From assembly GCA_903908785.1 (NCBI GenBank), contig CAIVTL010000425.1, positions 1-5,970 of the forward strand: DNA of 5,970 nucleotides, given 5' to 3'. This document shows, in pieces, positions 1 to 5,970 of the stretch. How positions within the stretch are numbered: the first letter of the stretch is position 1; each line of letters begins with the position of its first letter. Position numbers and translations under genes: made by a program. The notes beneath the pieces were generated by a model. That model worked only from the letters and a program-made list of their open reading frames with translations, had not been told where the DNA came from and searched no databases. This DNA comes from Caldifarciminota bacterium. GTDB taxonomy: Bacteria; Hydrothermota; Tepidihabitantia; Tepidihabitantales; Tepidihabitantaceae.

Positions 1-1
1 C

Positions 2-184
2 ACCTGTATGCCGGAGAACATCGCGCTCGAAGCCTTGCAGAAACTGTCCGAGGAGACCGGCATGCCCGTCTTGTCGCTTTCTTTTGATGAGCACACGTCG
101 CGCACCGGGCTGCTTACCCGGCTCGAGGCGTTTGTGGACCTGGTGAAGAGGAGAAAGTTTGGTCGAAGGTTACATCGGAATTGA
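2..184 (+). CDS. 2-hydroxyacyl-CoA dehydratase / CoA-activase-type protein (COG3580/COG3581-like), C-terminal end only
   Basis: Only the last 60 codons are in the window; the gene starts off the left edge and ends with TGA at 182-184. The visible tail holds a Cys-Met-Pro-Glu motif at its start, then Pro-Val-Leu, an Asp-Glu-His-Thr motif and Thr-Arg-Leu-Glu-Ala-Phe-Val-Asp, followed by a basic end. This Cys-x-Pro-Glu / DEHT / TRLEAF pattern is what I recall from the end of the DUF2229-containing activase-associated proteins and related 2-hydroxyacyl-CoA dehydratase subunits, which bind an iron-sulfur cluster through cysteines and accept an electron from an HgdC-type activator. The next gene is exactly such an activator and overlaps this one by 26 bp, which supports the call. 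In many bacteria the two parts are fused into one very long protein; here they are separate. The family is fairly sure from the tail and the neighbour; the substrate is unknown. Confidence 0.75.
   Translation, partial: TCMPENIALEALQKLSEETGMPVLSLSFDEHTSRTGLLTRLEAFVDLVKRRKFGRRLHRN
149..153 (+). promoter_or_regulatory. Ribosome binding site (AGGAG) of the activator gene
   Basis: AGGAG lies 5 nt before a TTG codon at 159. An in-frame stop at 144-146 leaves TTG as the first usable start in this frame, and the protein then opens directly with the phosphate-binding motif expected at the N-terminus of this family. The site lies inside the coding sequence of the upstream gene, so the two genes are probably translationally coupled. 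Confidence 0.8.
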
Positions 185-1112
185 CGTCGGTTCGATTTCA
201 ACCAAGGGCGTAGTAGTTGACCGGGGGTTCAACGTGCTGGCCAGCCAGTATCTGCGAACCATGGGCAACCCGATAGACTCCATTCGCCGGCTGCTCGCCG
301 AACTCGGCGGGCAGGTCGGTTCCGGGGTGCGGGTGCTCGGAGCCGGCACGACCGGTTCGGCCCGCCGGCTGGCCGGAGTAATGGTGCAGGCCGACATCGT
401 GAAGAACGAGATTATCACCCACGCGGTTGCCGCCAGTCACTTCTATCCCGAGGTCCGCACCGTCATCGAAATCGGGGGACAGGACTCGAAGATAATTATC
501 CTGCGTGATGCCATCCCGGTGGACTTCGCCATGAACACGGTCTGCGCGGCCGGGACCGGCAGTTTCCTCGATCACCAGGCGACGCGGCTGGGTCGGCCGA
601 TTGAGGATTTCGGTGCGCTGGCCCTGCGGGCGAAGAACCGCGTGAACATCGCGGGCCGCTGCACGGTCTTTGCCGAGAGCGACATGATTCACAAGGCCCA
701 GCTCGGCATCTCAACCGAAGATATCGTGGCCGGGCTGTGCGACGCCATCGTCCGCAACTACATGAACACCGTGGCCAAGGGCAAGGAGATTCACCCGCTG
801 ATTCTGTTCCAGGGTGGGGTCGCGGCCAATGTCGGGGTCAAGAAGGCGTTTGAGCTGATGCTCGGGCACGATGTCCTGGTGCCGGAACACTTCCTCGTGA
901 TGGGTGCGGTCGGCGCCGCGATTGTCGCATCCGAGGAAACCGACGGCAAGGGTACCCGGTTTGCCGGGTTCAATACCGCGGATACGGCGTTTGAGACCCG
1001 GGCCTTTGAGTGCGAGGGCTGCCCGAACCGGTGCGAGGTGATTGAGACTCTGCGCGAGTTGAAGGTAATCGACCGGTACGGCGACCGGTGCGGGAAATGG
1101 TCAAAGCTCTAG
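159..1112 (+). CDS. HgdC/BadF-type ATPase, [4Fe-4S] activator of 2-hydroxyacyl-CoA dehydratase family enzymes
   Basis: A 317-residue member of the ASKHA (acetate/sugar kinase, Hsp70, actin) fold. Visible motifs are the first phosphate loop GIDVGS at 7-12 followed by STK, GTTGSARR at 63-70, the second phosphate loop IGGQDSK at 105-111, Cys129 in the CAAGTGSF motif, Cys168 in the AGRC-VFAESD motif, the nucleotide-binding QGGVAAN at 218-224, and a closing MGAVGAA at 248-254. Cys129 and Cys168 are 39 residues apart, matching the two cysteines of Acidaminococcus HgdC that let a homodimer hold one [4Fe-4S] cluster. In the known family, ATP hydrolysis drives transfer of a low-potential electron to the dehydratase or reductase partner in the cytoplasm. 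A tail of about 40 residues goes beyond the usual ~260-residue HgdC and adds Cys285, Cys288, Cys292 and Cys311, as in the longer activases. The upstream gene probably encodes the partner. The protein is complete, with no missing key residue seen; its acyl-CoA substrate, if any, cannot be read. Confidence 0.93.
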   Translation: MVEGYIGIDVGSISTKGVVVDRGFNVLASQYLRTMGNPIDSIRRLLAELGGQVGSGVRVLGAGTTGSARRLAGVMVQADIVKNEIITHAVAASHFYPEVRTVIEIGGQDSKIIILRDAIPVDFAMNTVCAAGTGSFLDHQATRLGRPIEDFGALALRAKNRVNIAGRCTVFAESDMIHKAQLGISTEDIVAGLCDAIVRNYMNTVAKGKEIHPLILFQGGVAANVGVKKAFELMLGHDVLVPEHFLVMGAVGAAIVASEETDGKGTRFAGFNTADTAFETRAFECEGCPNRCEVIETLRELKVIDRYGDRCGKWSKL

Positions 1113-1115
1113 GGA

Positions 1116-2615
1116 ATGATGAATGATGGACGGAAGGGCAGGCTCGACGTGATTACGATGGGCGCGCTGGTGATGGCGTGTTTGGCGTGCGCGCAGCCAA
1201 AGGAGAGTACGATGGTAAGACAACCGGCGGTCGCAGGGCAGTTCTACCCGGGCGACGCGAAGACTCTGACCGCGATGGTCGATTCGATGCTGGCCGGTGC
1301 CGAGGTGCCCGTGATTTCGGGCAGGCTGGTCGGAATCCAGGTGCCGCACGCGGGCTATCCTTTCTCCGGTCCGACCGCGGCGCACGCGTTCAAGTTGCTG
1401 CAGGGTATGGATTCAGTCACGGTCGTGATGCTGGGTACCAGCCATCGCGTCATGTTGGACAAGGCAGCGGTGTATGCCCGCGGGTCGTGGCACACGCCGC
1501 TGGGTGACGTGGCGATTGACGAGGCGCTGGCCAAGGCGATTCTCGCGCAGGACAAATTCCTGGCCGACATGCCTGAGGCGCACGCGCAGGAACACTCGGT
1601 AGAGGTTGAGGTGCCGTTCCTGCAGCGGACGCTCAGCAGTTTCAAGATTGTCCCGATAATGCTACTCCAGCCGACCTTTGAGCAGTGCGAGCGGGTCGGC
1701 AAGGCAATTGCCAGGGCGGCCAAGGGCAAGAAGGTGCTGCTACTTGCCTCTTCGGACCTGTACCACGGGGATTCGTATTCCGAGGCTAACCGAATCGACG
1801 GCACCACGGTCGGGCTGATGGCGAAGTTTGACGCGAAGGCGTTCCATGCCGCATTGGACCGGGACGAGGCACAGGCGTGCGGGGGAAATGCGATTGCGGC
1901 CATGATGGTTGCCGCCCGGGAACTGGGCGCGGACAATGCGGTCGTCTTGGCGCAGACCAACTCAAATGACGTGACAGGCGAGCGGAGCGGGTACTGCGTA
2001 GGATACAGCGCGGTCGCATTCGTCGCGTCCGGGACGGGCAGGGAAGAGTCGTCAGAGCTGACTGAGTTGGAGCAGAAGAGCCTGCTCGGGATTGCCCGGA
2101 GCACGCTTGAGAGTCACATCCGTTCCGGCAAGAACCCGGACGTGAAACCGCTGACGCCAAGGCTGGCCGAGAACCGCGGGGCGTTCGTGACCCTGCATGA
2201 ACACGGCGAGCTGCGCGGGTGCATCGGGTACGTGGAGGCGGTGAAGCCCCTGTATGAGGCGGTGAGCGACATGGCCGTCGCTGCCTCAACCGAGGACCCG
2301 CGGTTTCCGCCGGTAGAGGTGAAAGAACTGGACAGCATCGAGATTGAGATCACGGTCTTGAGTCCGTTGCGGCCATTGCCGAGCCCGGATTCGGTCATCG
2401 TGGGGAAGCATGGCCTCGTTATTCGCAAGGGGTTTCGTTCCGGCCTGCTCCTGCCCCAGGTACCGGTCGAGCAGGGCTGGAACCGTGAGCAGTTCCTCAC
2501 GCACACCTGTCTGAAGGCCGGGCTGCCCCCGAACTCATACAAAGACAAGGACGCGCAGCTCTTCACCTTCACCGGCCAGGTTTTCGGCGAGAAAGAACTG
2601 GGCCGACAGCAGTAG
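1116..2615 (+). CDS. AmmeMemoRadiSam components B and A fused: MEMO1-like domain plus AMMECR1 domain, possible lipoprotein
   Basis: A 499-residue protein if started at ATG 1116, or 467 residues from ATG 1212. Residues 33-305 form a Memo domain, a relative of class III non-haem iron (LigB-type) dioxygenases: RQPAVAGQFYP at 35-45, PHAGYPFSGP with His78, LGTSH with His110, and SSDLYHG with Asp214 and His217. His78 and His110 are 32 residues apart, as are metal-binding His49 and His81 of human MEMO1. Residues 315-499 are an AMMECR1 domain with its hallmark LRGCIG at 366-371. The biochemical role of the AmmeMemoRadiSam set is not settled; its third member, a radical SAM enzyme, is not in the window. 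The first 32 residues include a basic patch (Arg6, Lys7, Arg9), a hydrophobic run at about 12-24 and Cys22 and Cys25, resembling a lipoprotein signal. In that leader 25 of 32 codons end in G or C, which favours real coding. The gene starts 3 bp after the activator stop, so the two are likely co-transcribed. Domain calls are firm; start and location are open. Confidence 0.92.
   Translation: MMNDGRKGRLDVITMGALVMACLACAQPKESTMVRQPAVAGQFYPGDAKTLTAMVDSMLAGAEVPVISGRLVGIQVPHAGYPFSGPTAAHAFKLLQGMDSVTVVMLGTSHRVMLDKAAVYARGSWHTPLGDVAIDEALAKAILAQDKFLADMPEAHAQEHSVEVEVPFLQRTLSSFKIVPIMLLQPTFEQCERVGKAIARAAKGKKVLLLASSDLYHGDSYSEANRIDGTTVGLMAKFDAKAFHAALDRDEAQACGGNAIAAMMVAARELGADNAVVLAQTNSNDVTGERSGYCVGYSAVAFVASGTGREESSELTELEQKSLLGIARSTLESHIRSGKNPDVKPLTPRLAENRGAFVTLHEHGELRGCIGYVEAVKPLYEAVSDMAVAASTEDPRFPPVEVKELDSIEIEITVLSPLRPLPSPDSVIVGKHGLVIRKGFRSGLLLPQVPVEQGWNREQFLTHTCLKAGLPPNSYKDKDAQLFTFTGQVFGEKELGRQQ
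1199..1205 (+). promoter_or_regulatory. Internal ribosome binding site (AAAGGAG) before the canonical Memo start
   Basis: AAAGGAG sits 6 nt before an in-frame ATG at 1212. That ATG begins Met-Val-Arg-Gln-Pro-Ala-Val-Ala-Gly-x-Phe-Tyr-Pro, the usual N-terminus of cytosolic Memo proteins. It therefore competes with the upstream ATG at 1116 (or 1119), for which no comparably good Shine-Dalgarno sequence is visible. It may be the true start signal, or it may give a second, leaderless form. Confidence 0.55.
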
Positions 2616-2665
2616 ACGGCGGCCAGGGGGCGGGGGGCAGTGGCCGGGGGTCAGGGGGCGGAGGG
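2616..2665 (+). other. G-rich convergent junction with G-quadruplex potential
   Basis: Only 35 bp separate the TAG at 2613-2615 from the convergent stop at 2651-2653. The + strand has runs of five or six G at 2626-2630, 2632-2637, 2646-2650 and 2654-2658, with loops of 1, 8 and 3 nt, then a GGG at 2663-2665. This fits the usual four-tract quadruplex pattern, in DNA and in the 3' end of the Memo-AMMECR1 mRNA. The - strand gene is C-rich in its RNA here, and its stop plus last four codons lie in the tract. No T-run typical of an intrinsic terminator is present on either strand. Whether it forms a quadruplex or helps end transcription is inference. Confidence 0.65.
2624..2661 (+). repeat. Short direct repeat CAGGGGGCGG (two copies)
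   Basis: The 10-mer CAGGGGGCGG occurs at 2624-2633 and again at 2652-2661, with GGCC just before the first copy and at 2642-2645. The two copies flank the - strand stop codon region. The low complexity makes slippage or recombination a possible origin; no larger repeat unit or insertion sequence end was recognised. Confidence 0.55.
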
Positions 2666-5600
2666 CTCGAACGGCTTCAGTCCGGTGACGTCCACCACCG
2701 AGACGTAGACGCGCGATAGAGTTTGCTCGCAGCCCGGGGCGACGCTGCACCTGAGGACCACATTGAGTCTTGCCCCATCCAGCGTGCGGTTCACGCCGAC
2801 GTTCTCGAAGACCGTGAGGCCTCGCGCCAGCGCGGCCAGTTCGTCCCGGAACACGGGGTACGATTGTTCGTCGAACACGCTCGTGAGATTGGCGAGCAGC
2901 TCTTCCTTGGTTTCGGCCTTGTAGAGCTTCAGGGTTGCGGAGTTGACGTCGATGAGACGTACGAGCGCGGCGCAGCGGCGGACCTCCTCCGGGTGCTCAA
3001 GGATGTGTCGCGGGAGATCAGTCACACCTGTAGCATGGAGCTCGTCGAACCGCTGCCTGACCAGGGAGAAGTCCTCCTCCCATAACGAAACGGGCGAGCT
3101 TTCGAACAGGGCCCGGTAGCGTTCGCGGCTTTCCTCGAGTCCGAGTTCGGTCTGCTTCCGTTCCGAGACGTCGCGCACGATGACGAGGTCGGCGTGCTGC
3201 CCGCGCCAGACAGTCCTGGCCCCGGCGACTTCTACCATAAGGCGGGTCCCGTCCCGGCGAACCAGATTCACTTCGTATTGCGCCGGGGCACTCTCTCCCC
3301 CGATGCGGTGTGTGAGCCGGTCGGCAAGGGCCTTTCGGTCGTCCGGTCCCACAAAGTCCCGGAAGTTGGTGCCGACTATCTGTTCCAGCGGCACCCCGAA
3401 CATGCCGGCCGCGCGCCGGTTGGCATAGAGGTGCACGCCGCGTTCGTCGGCAATCAGGATGCCGTCGTGGGCGTTCTCGGCCAGGGCCCGGAAGTTCTCC
3501 TCGCTCTGCTGGAGCGCCTCCTCAGCGGCGCGTCGCTGCAGGGCGATGGCGGCCTGGCGCACGAAGGTCTCGACCGCGGCGGGCGCGGCGATGACTTCGC
3601 CGGCACGCATCACGATGGTGGCGTTGCCGTACAGGTCGCCCTGCCAGGCGAAGCCGATTGAATAGGCGACGCCGATGCCGAACAGTTTCTCGAGCGAGTC
3701 ACTCACGGTCTTGGGGATGGCTCCGAAGGAAAGGGCGTTCAGGCCGCCCTGGATTTCCGCGAGCCGGCCCAGTGCGAGCGTGGCCGCGGCTTCTTCGGCT
3801 AGTGGGTACGTCATCCCGACCGGGTTGCGCTCGATGAGCCCGGCTGCCTTGTCGGCGAACCGGCCAAACCCGACCGCGGCGCGGGTGCGGATGAGACGAT
3901 TCCCGGTCTCGTAGGCGTTGACGAAGACGAGTAACGCACCCGCCAGTTCCTTGAGTCGTTCCGCGATGAAGACGTAGATGTCGTCATTCGGGCCCAGTTC
4001 GACCAGTTCGATGGCGGTGCGCGACAGGAAAGTCATCTGCCGCAGGTGTCGAGCGTCGCGCTCCTCGGCCTGCCGGCGCTCGCTGATGTCACGTACAATC
4101 ACGAGGTCCGCGGGCCGGCCCGCGAAAGTGATGACGCCCGCGTTCAGCTCAACGTGAAGAGTCGTGCCGTTCTTGAGCAGGAGCACGGTCTCGTAGGTTG
4201 GGGGCACCGGCTCGCCGGCTATCCGGCGGCGGTAGCGCTCGGCAATCCTGGGCACTTCGGCCGGCGCGATGAAGCGGGTCAACTCCGAACCGATGATTTC
4301 ATCTGTGGTGTACCCGCTGAGACGGGCGAGCCACGGGTTCGCGTATCTGACAATCCCGTCCTGAACGATGACGATGCCGTCGTTCGCCCGTTCGACCAGG
4401 TTCCGGTGTTTCTCTTCGCTTTCATGGAGCGCGGCCTCGGCGCGCCTCCGCTCGGTGACGTCCTGGCCCATGACGATGATTGCCGAGACGCAGCCGTCCG
4501 GGTTCACGACCGGTCGGAAGGTCAGCGAGAGGACCTTGCGTCCTCCGTTCCGGCATACAATCGGGGTCTCGACGTCCACGACCTCGCCGCGCTGTTCGAG
4601 AACGGGGCGCCCGGCGCTCCTCAGGCGTTCGCGAAAGGCCGGGTCCGGATAGAGCCATTCCCAGACCGCCCGGGTGCCGACGACCTCGTCGCGCGGGTAG
4701 CCGCTGATGGTCTCGGCTGCCTGGTTCCAGACCAGCACCCGCATCTGCGTGTCCGTGACCATCATCCAGACGCTGGCATTGTCGATGACGCTCTCGCGGA
4801 ACTGGCTCAGGTTGGAGAGGCCCTCCATCGCCTGGTGGTGCTCGCTAATATCGAAGATAACGCCGTGCAGCCGGAGCGGCGTGCCGGACGCGTTGCCGAC
4901 GTTCCACACCGTCTCGCGTACCCAGCAGACGTCGCCATCCTTGCGCCGGATACGGTACTCGCGCGTCACCGAGCAATTGGCGACTTCGCGCAGCCGGGTG
5001 GAGCCCGGGCGCAGGCCGGCGACGTCGTCAGGGTGAATCAGGTCGCGCCAGCGCACCGCGCCGGAGCGGATGTCCTCCGCGGCGTATCCGGTGATACTCT
5101 CGACCGCGCCGTGGATGAACTCGAGGCTGAAGTCCAGGCCGGCGCGAAAGGCGATACCTTGGAAGTTCTCGACAAACGTCCGGTACTGCTCCTCGCTTTC
5201 AAACAGCAGCGCCTCGGCCCGGGCCTGCTCGGTTACGTCGCGCAGCACCCAGACCGTGCCCACCGACTCGCCCCTCCGGCTGCGCATCACCCGGACTGAA
5301 ACGGAGAGCGGCAACGCCCGGCCCTCCTTTGACCGGCCTTCGACCAGAATCGACGAGAGCGACCCCGTGCCGGCGACCTTCTGGAGCGTCTTGTCGAAGA
5401 CCTCCGGTGGCACGAGCAGCATCCGGCCCGGCATGCCTGCGGCCTCCCCGGCGGAATAGCCGAATGTTTCCTGGAACGCGCGATTGGACGCGACCAGCCT
5501 GCCTTCCGGGTCGATGAGCAGCGCGGAATCGAGCATGGTTGTCAGAATGTCGTCAGCCGCAGTCTGAGGGGTTACTCGCATCAGGCCGTGGCGAGTCACA

Positions 5601-5970
5601 CTGTAGTAGAGCCCGACCGCCCAGAAGAGGCTCAGGAAGCCGGCCAGCTCCGGGAACTTGATTGCAGTCAGGTTCGGCAGCACGACGTCTGTTACCGTGC
5701 CCAGCACCAGCGAAAGTGCAATGGTGCCCAGAATCACACCGGCACCGGCCCGCTCGGCGGCGTTCGTCGCCCTTTGCCGGAACCGGAGCAGCGTGAGAAT
5801 TGAGAAGAGCATGTAGAGAATGTAGTAGGCGTAGTAGCCGACCGACCATGCAGTCCACGGCCAGACCACGACCCAGCCGAACGAGTAGTGCGTATTTTCG
5901 GGCAGAAAGCGGCCCGTCCACAAAGCCCAAAGTGACACGACCGGCGGCAGGGCAAGGGCAAGCCAGACCG
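2651..5970 (-). CDS. Membrane-anchored multi-PAS/GAF sensor protein without an output domain (N-terminus off the window)
   Basis: The frame is open to the right edge. A GTG at 5936-5938 is a possible start, but the 10 codons before it encode a hydrophobic stretch, so the true start lies beyond 5970. Numbering from that GTG: residues 1-118 contain about three membrane segments (roughly 31-52, 66-88, 97-115) plus the end of another at the edge, with a DVVLP motif at 84-88, matching the second half of the 7TM module found at the N-terminus of some histidine kinases. Then come PAS1 (about 128-240), PAS2 (248-370, with HPDD), PAS3 (380-500), PAS4 (510-625), a GAF-like domain (632-805), PAS5 (815-930) and PAS6 (940-1088). 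Linkers of the AE-LxESEE-YR type separate most of them. Each PAS ends in a D-V/I-T/S-E-like motif; the last has DVTGLK, after which seven residues (PFEPSAP) precede TGA at 2651-2653. No HisKA His box, HATPase N/G boxes, GGDEF, EAL, HD-GYP or methyl-accepting domain is present. It should sense small molecules, redox state or light at the membrane; ligands cannot be read. Either it signals through a separate partner or its 3' end was lost. Its promoter is outside the window. Confidence 0.9.
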   Translation of the reverse strand, partial: VWLALALPPVVSLWALWTGRFLPENTHYSFGWVVVWPWTAWSVGYYAYYILYMLFSILTLLRFRQRATNAAERAGAGVILGTIALSLVLGTVTDVVLPNLTAIKFPELAGFLSLFWAVGLYYSVTRHGLMRVTPQTAADDILTTMLDSALLIDPEGRLVASNRAFQETFGYSAGEAAGMPGRMLLVPPEVFDKTLQKVAGTGSLSSILVEGRSKEGRALPLSVSVRVMRSRRGESVGTVWVLRDVTEQARAEALLFESEEQYRTFVENFQGIAFRAGLDFSLEFIHGAVESITGYAAEDIRSGAVRWRDLIHPDDVAGLRPGSTRLREVANCSVTREYRIRRKDGDVCWVRETVWNVGNASGTPLRLHGVIFDISEHHQAMEGLSNLSQFRESVIDNASVWMMVTDTQMRVLVWNQAAETISGYPRDEVVGTRAVWEWLYPDPAFRERLRSAGRPVLEQRGEVVDVETPIVCRNGGRKVLSLTFRPVVNPDGCVSAIIVMGQDVTERRRAEAALHESEEKHRNLVERANDGIVIVQDGIVRYANPWLARLSGYTTDEIIGSELTRFIAPAEVPRIAERYRRRIAGEPVPPTYETVLLLKNGTTLHVELNAGVITFAGRPADLVIVRDISERRQAEERDARHLRQMTFLSRTAIELVELGPNDDIYVFIAERLKELAGALLVFVNAYETGNRLIRTRAAVGFGRFADKAAGLIERNPVGMTYPLAEEAAATLALGRLAEIQGGLNALSFGAIPKTVSDSLEKLFGIGVAYSIGFAWQGDLYGNATIVMRAGEVIAAPAAVETFVRQAAIALQRRAAEEALQQSEENFRALAENAHDGILIADERGVHLYANRRAAGMFGVPLEQIVGTNFRDFVGPDDRKALADRLTHRIGGESAPAQYEVNLVRRDGTRLMVEVAGARTVWRGQHADLVIVRDVSERKQTELGLEESRERYRALFESSPVSLWEEDFSLVRQRFDELHATGVTDLPRHILEHPEEVRRCAALVRLIDVNSATLKLYKAETKEELLANLTSVFDEQSYPVFRDELAALARGLTVFENVGVNRTLDGARLNVVLRCSVAPGCEQTLSRVYVSVVDVTGLKPFEPSAP

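Noticed and set aside
1355..2104. A 249-codon open frame on the - strand opposite the Memo domain.
   Set aside because: The + strand frame encodes conserved Memo motifs; the antisense product is Ser/Ala/Thr-rich with no known motif and is a GC-content shadow.
2601..2624. Possible hairpin GGCCG / CGGCC around the stop codon of the Memo-AMMECR1 gene.
   Set aside because: The stem is only 5 bp with a 14-nt loop and no following T-run, so it is too weak to call an intrinsic terminator.
4829..4850. The SEHHQ stretch at the end of PAS2 as a possible phospho-accepting histidine box.
   Set aside because: It aligns with the D-I-S/T-E-R end motif of a PAS domain, and no dimerisation helix pair or ATPase domain follows.
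4046..5299. A 417-codon open frame on the + strand opposite the sensor gene.
   Set aside because: It is antisense to the PAS2-GAF coding region, which shows clear domain conservation. The + strand product has no recognisable domain and low-complexity Asp/Arg/Ala/Val-rich composition, as expected from the complement of a GC-rich gene.
5936..5938. GTG as the start codon of the sensor gene.
   Set aside because: The frame remains open to the window edge and the codons before it encode a hydrophobic stretch that fits another membrane segment of the 7TM module, so the gene most likely begins outside the window.

Overview
This 5970-base, GC-rich window carries two gene groups that converge on a very G-rich junction near 2616-2665. 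On the + strand, three closely packed genes read as one operon. The first is the 3' end of a 2-hydroxyacyl-CoA dehydratase/CoA-activase-family protein (ends at 184). The second is a complete HgdC/BadF-type ATPase activator (159-1112, TTG start, 26-bp overlap with the first). The third, 3 bp later, is a complete MEMO1-AMMECR1 fusion (1116-2615). On the - strand lies one very long sensory protein (stop at 2651) whose reading frame is still open at the right edge. No RNA genes, mobile elements or CRISPR arrays were recognised.

The first two genes belong together. HgdC-type activators are ATP-driven, oxygen-sensitive [4Fe-4S] proteins that inject an electron into a partner of the 2-hydroxyacyl-CoA dehydratase/benzoyl-CoA reductase superfamily. 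The partner-like tail directly upstream fits this, and overlapping translation suggests balanced synthesis. The third gene joins components B (Memo) and A (AMMECR1) of the AmmeMemoRadiSam set; the radical SAM member is not visible here. Its reading frame carries an N-terminal extension that looks like a lipoprotein signal, although a strong internal ribosome binding site sits at the usual family start.

The - strand protein has the last part of a 7TM sensor module, then four PAS domains, a GAF domain and two more PAS domains. It then stops: no histidine kinase, GGDEF, EAL or other output domain follows. Its last codons and stop lie inside the G-rich junction, so it is either an output-less sensor that works with a separate partner or a product of 3' truncation.

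The gene content (oxygen-sensitive activase, AmmeMemoRadiSam parts, multi-PAS sensor) suggests an anaerobic bacterium, possibly an uncultured lineage such as candidate division WOR-3. That placement is an impression only; nothing in the window fixes the taxonomy. Tight spacing, AGGAG-type ribosome binding sites and G/C-ending codons are seen directly.
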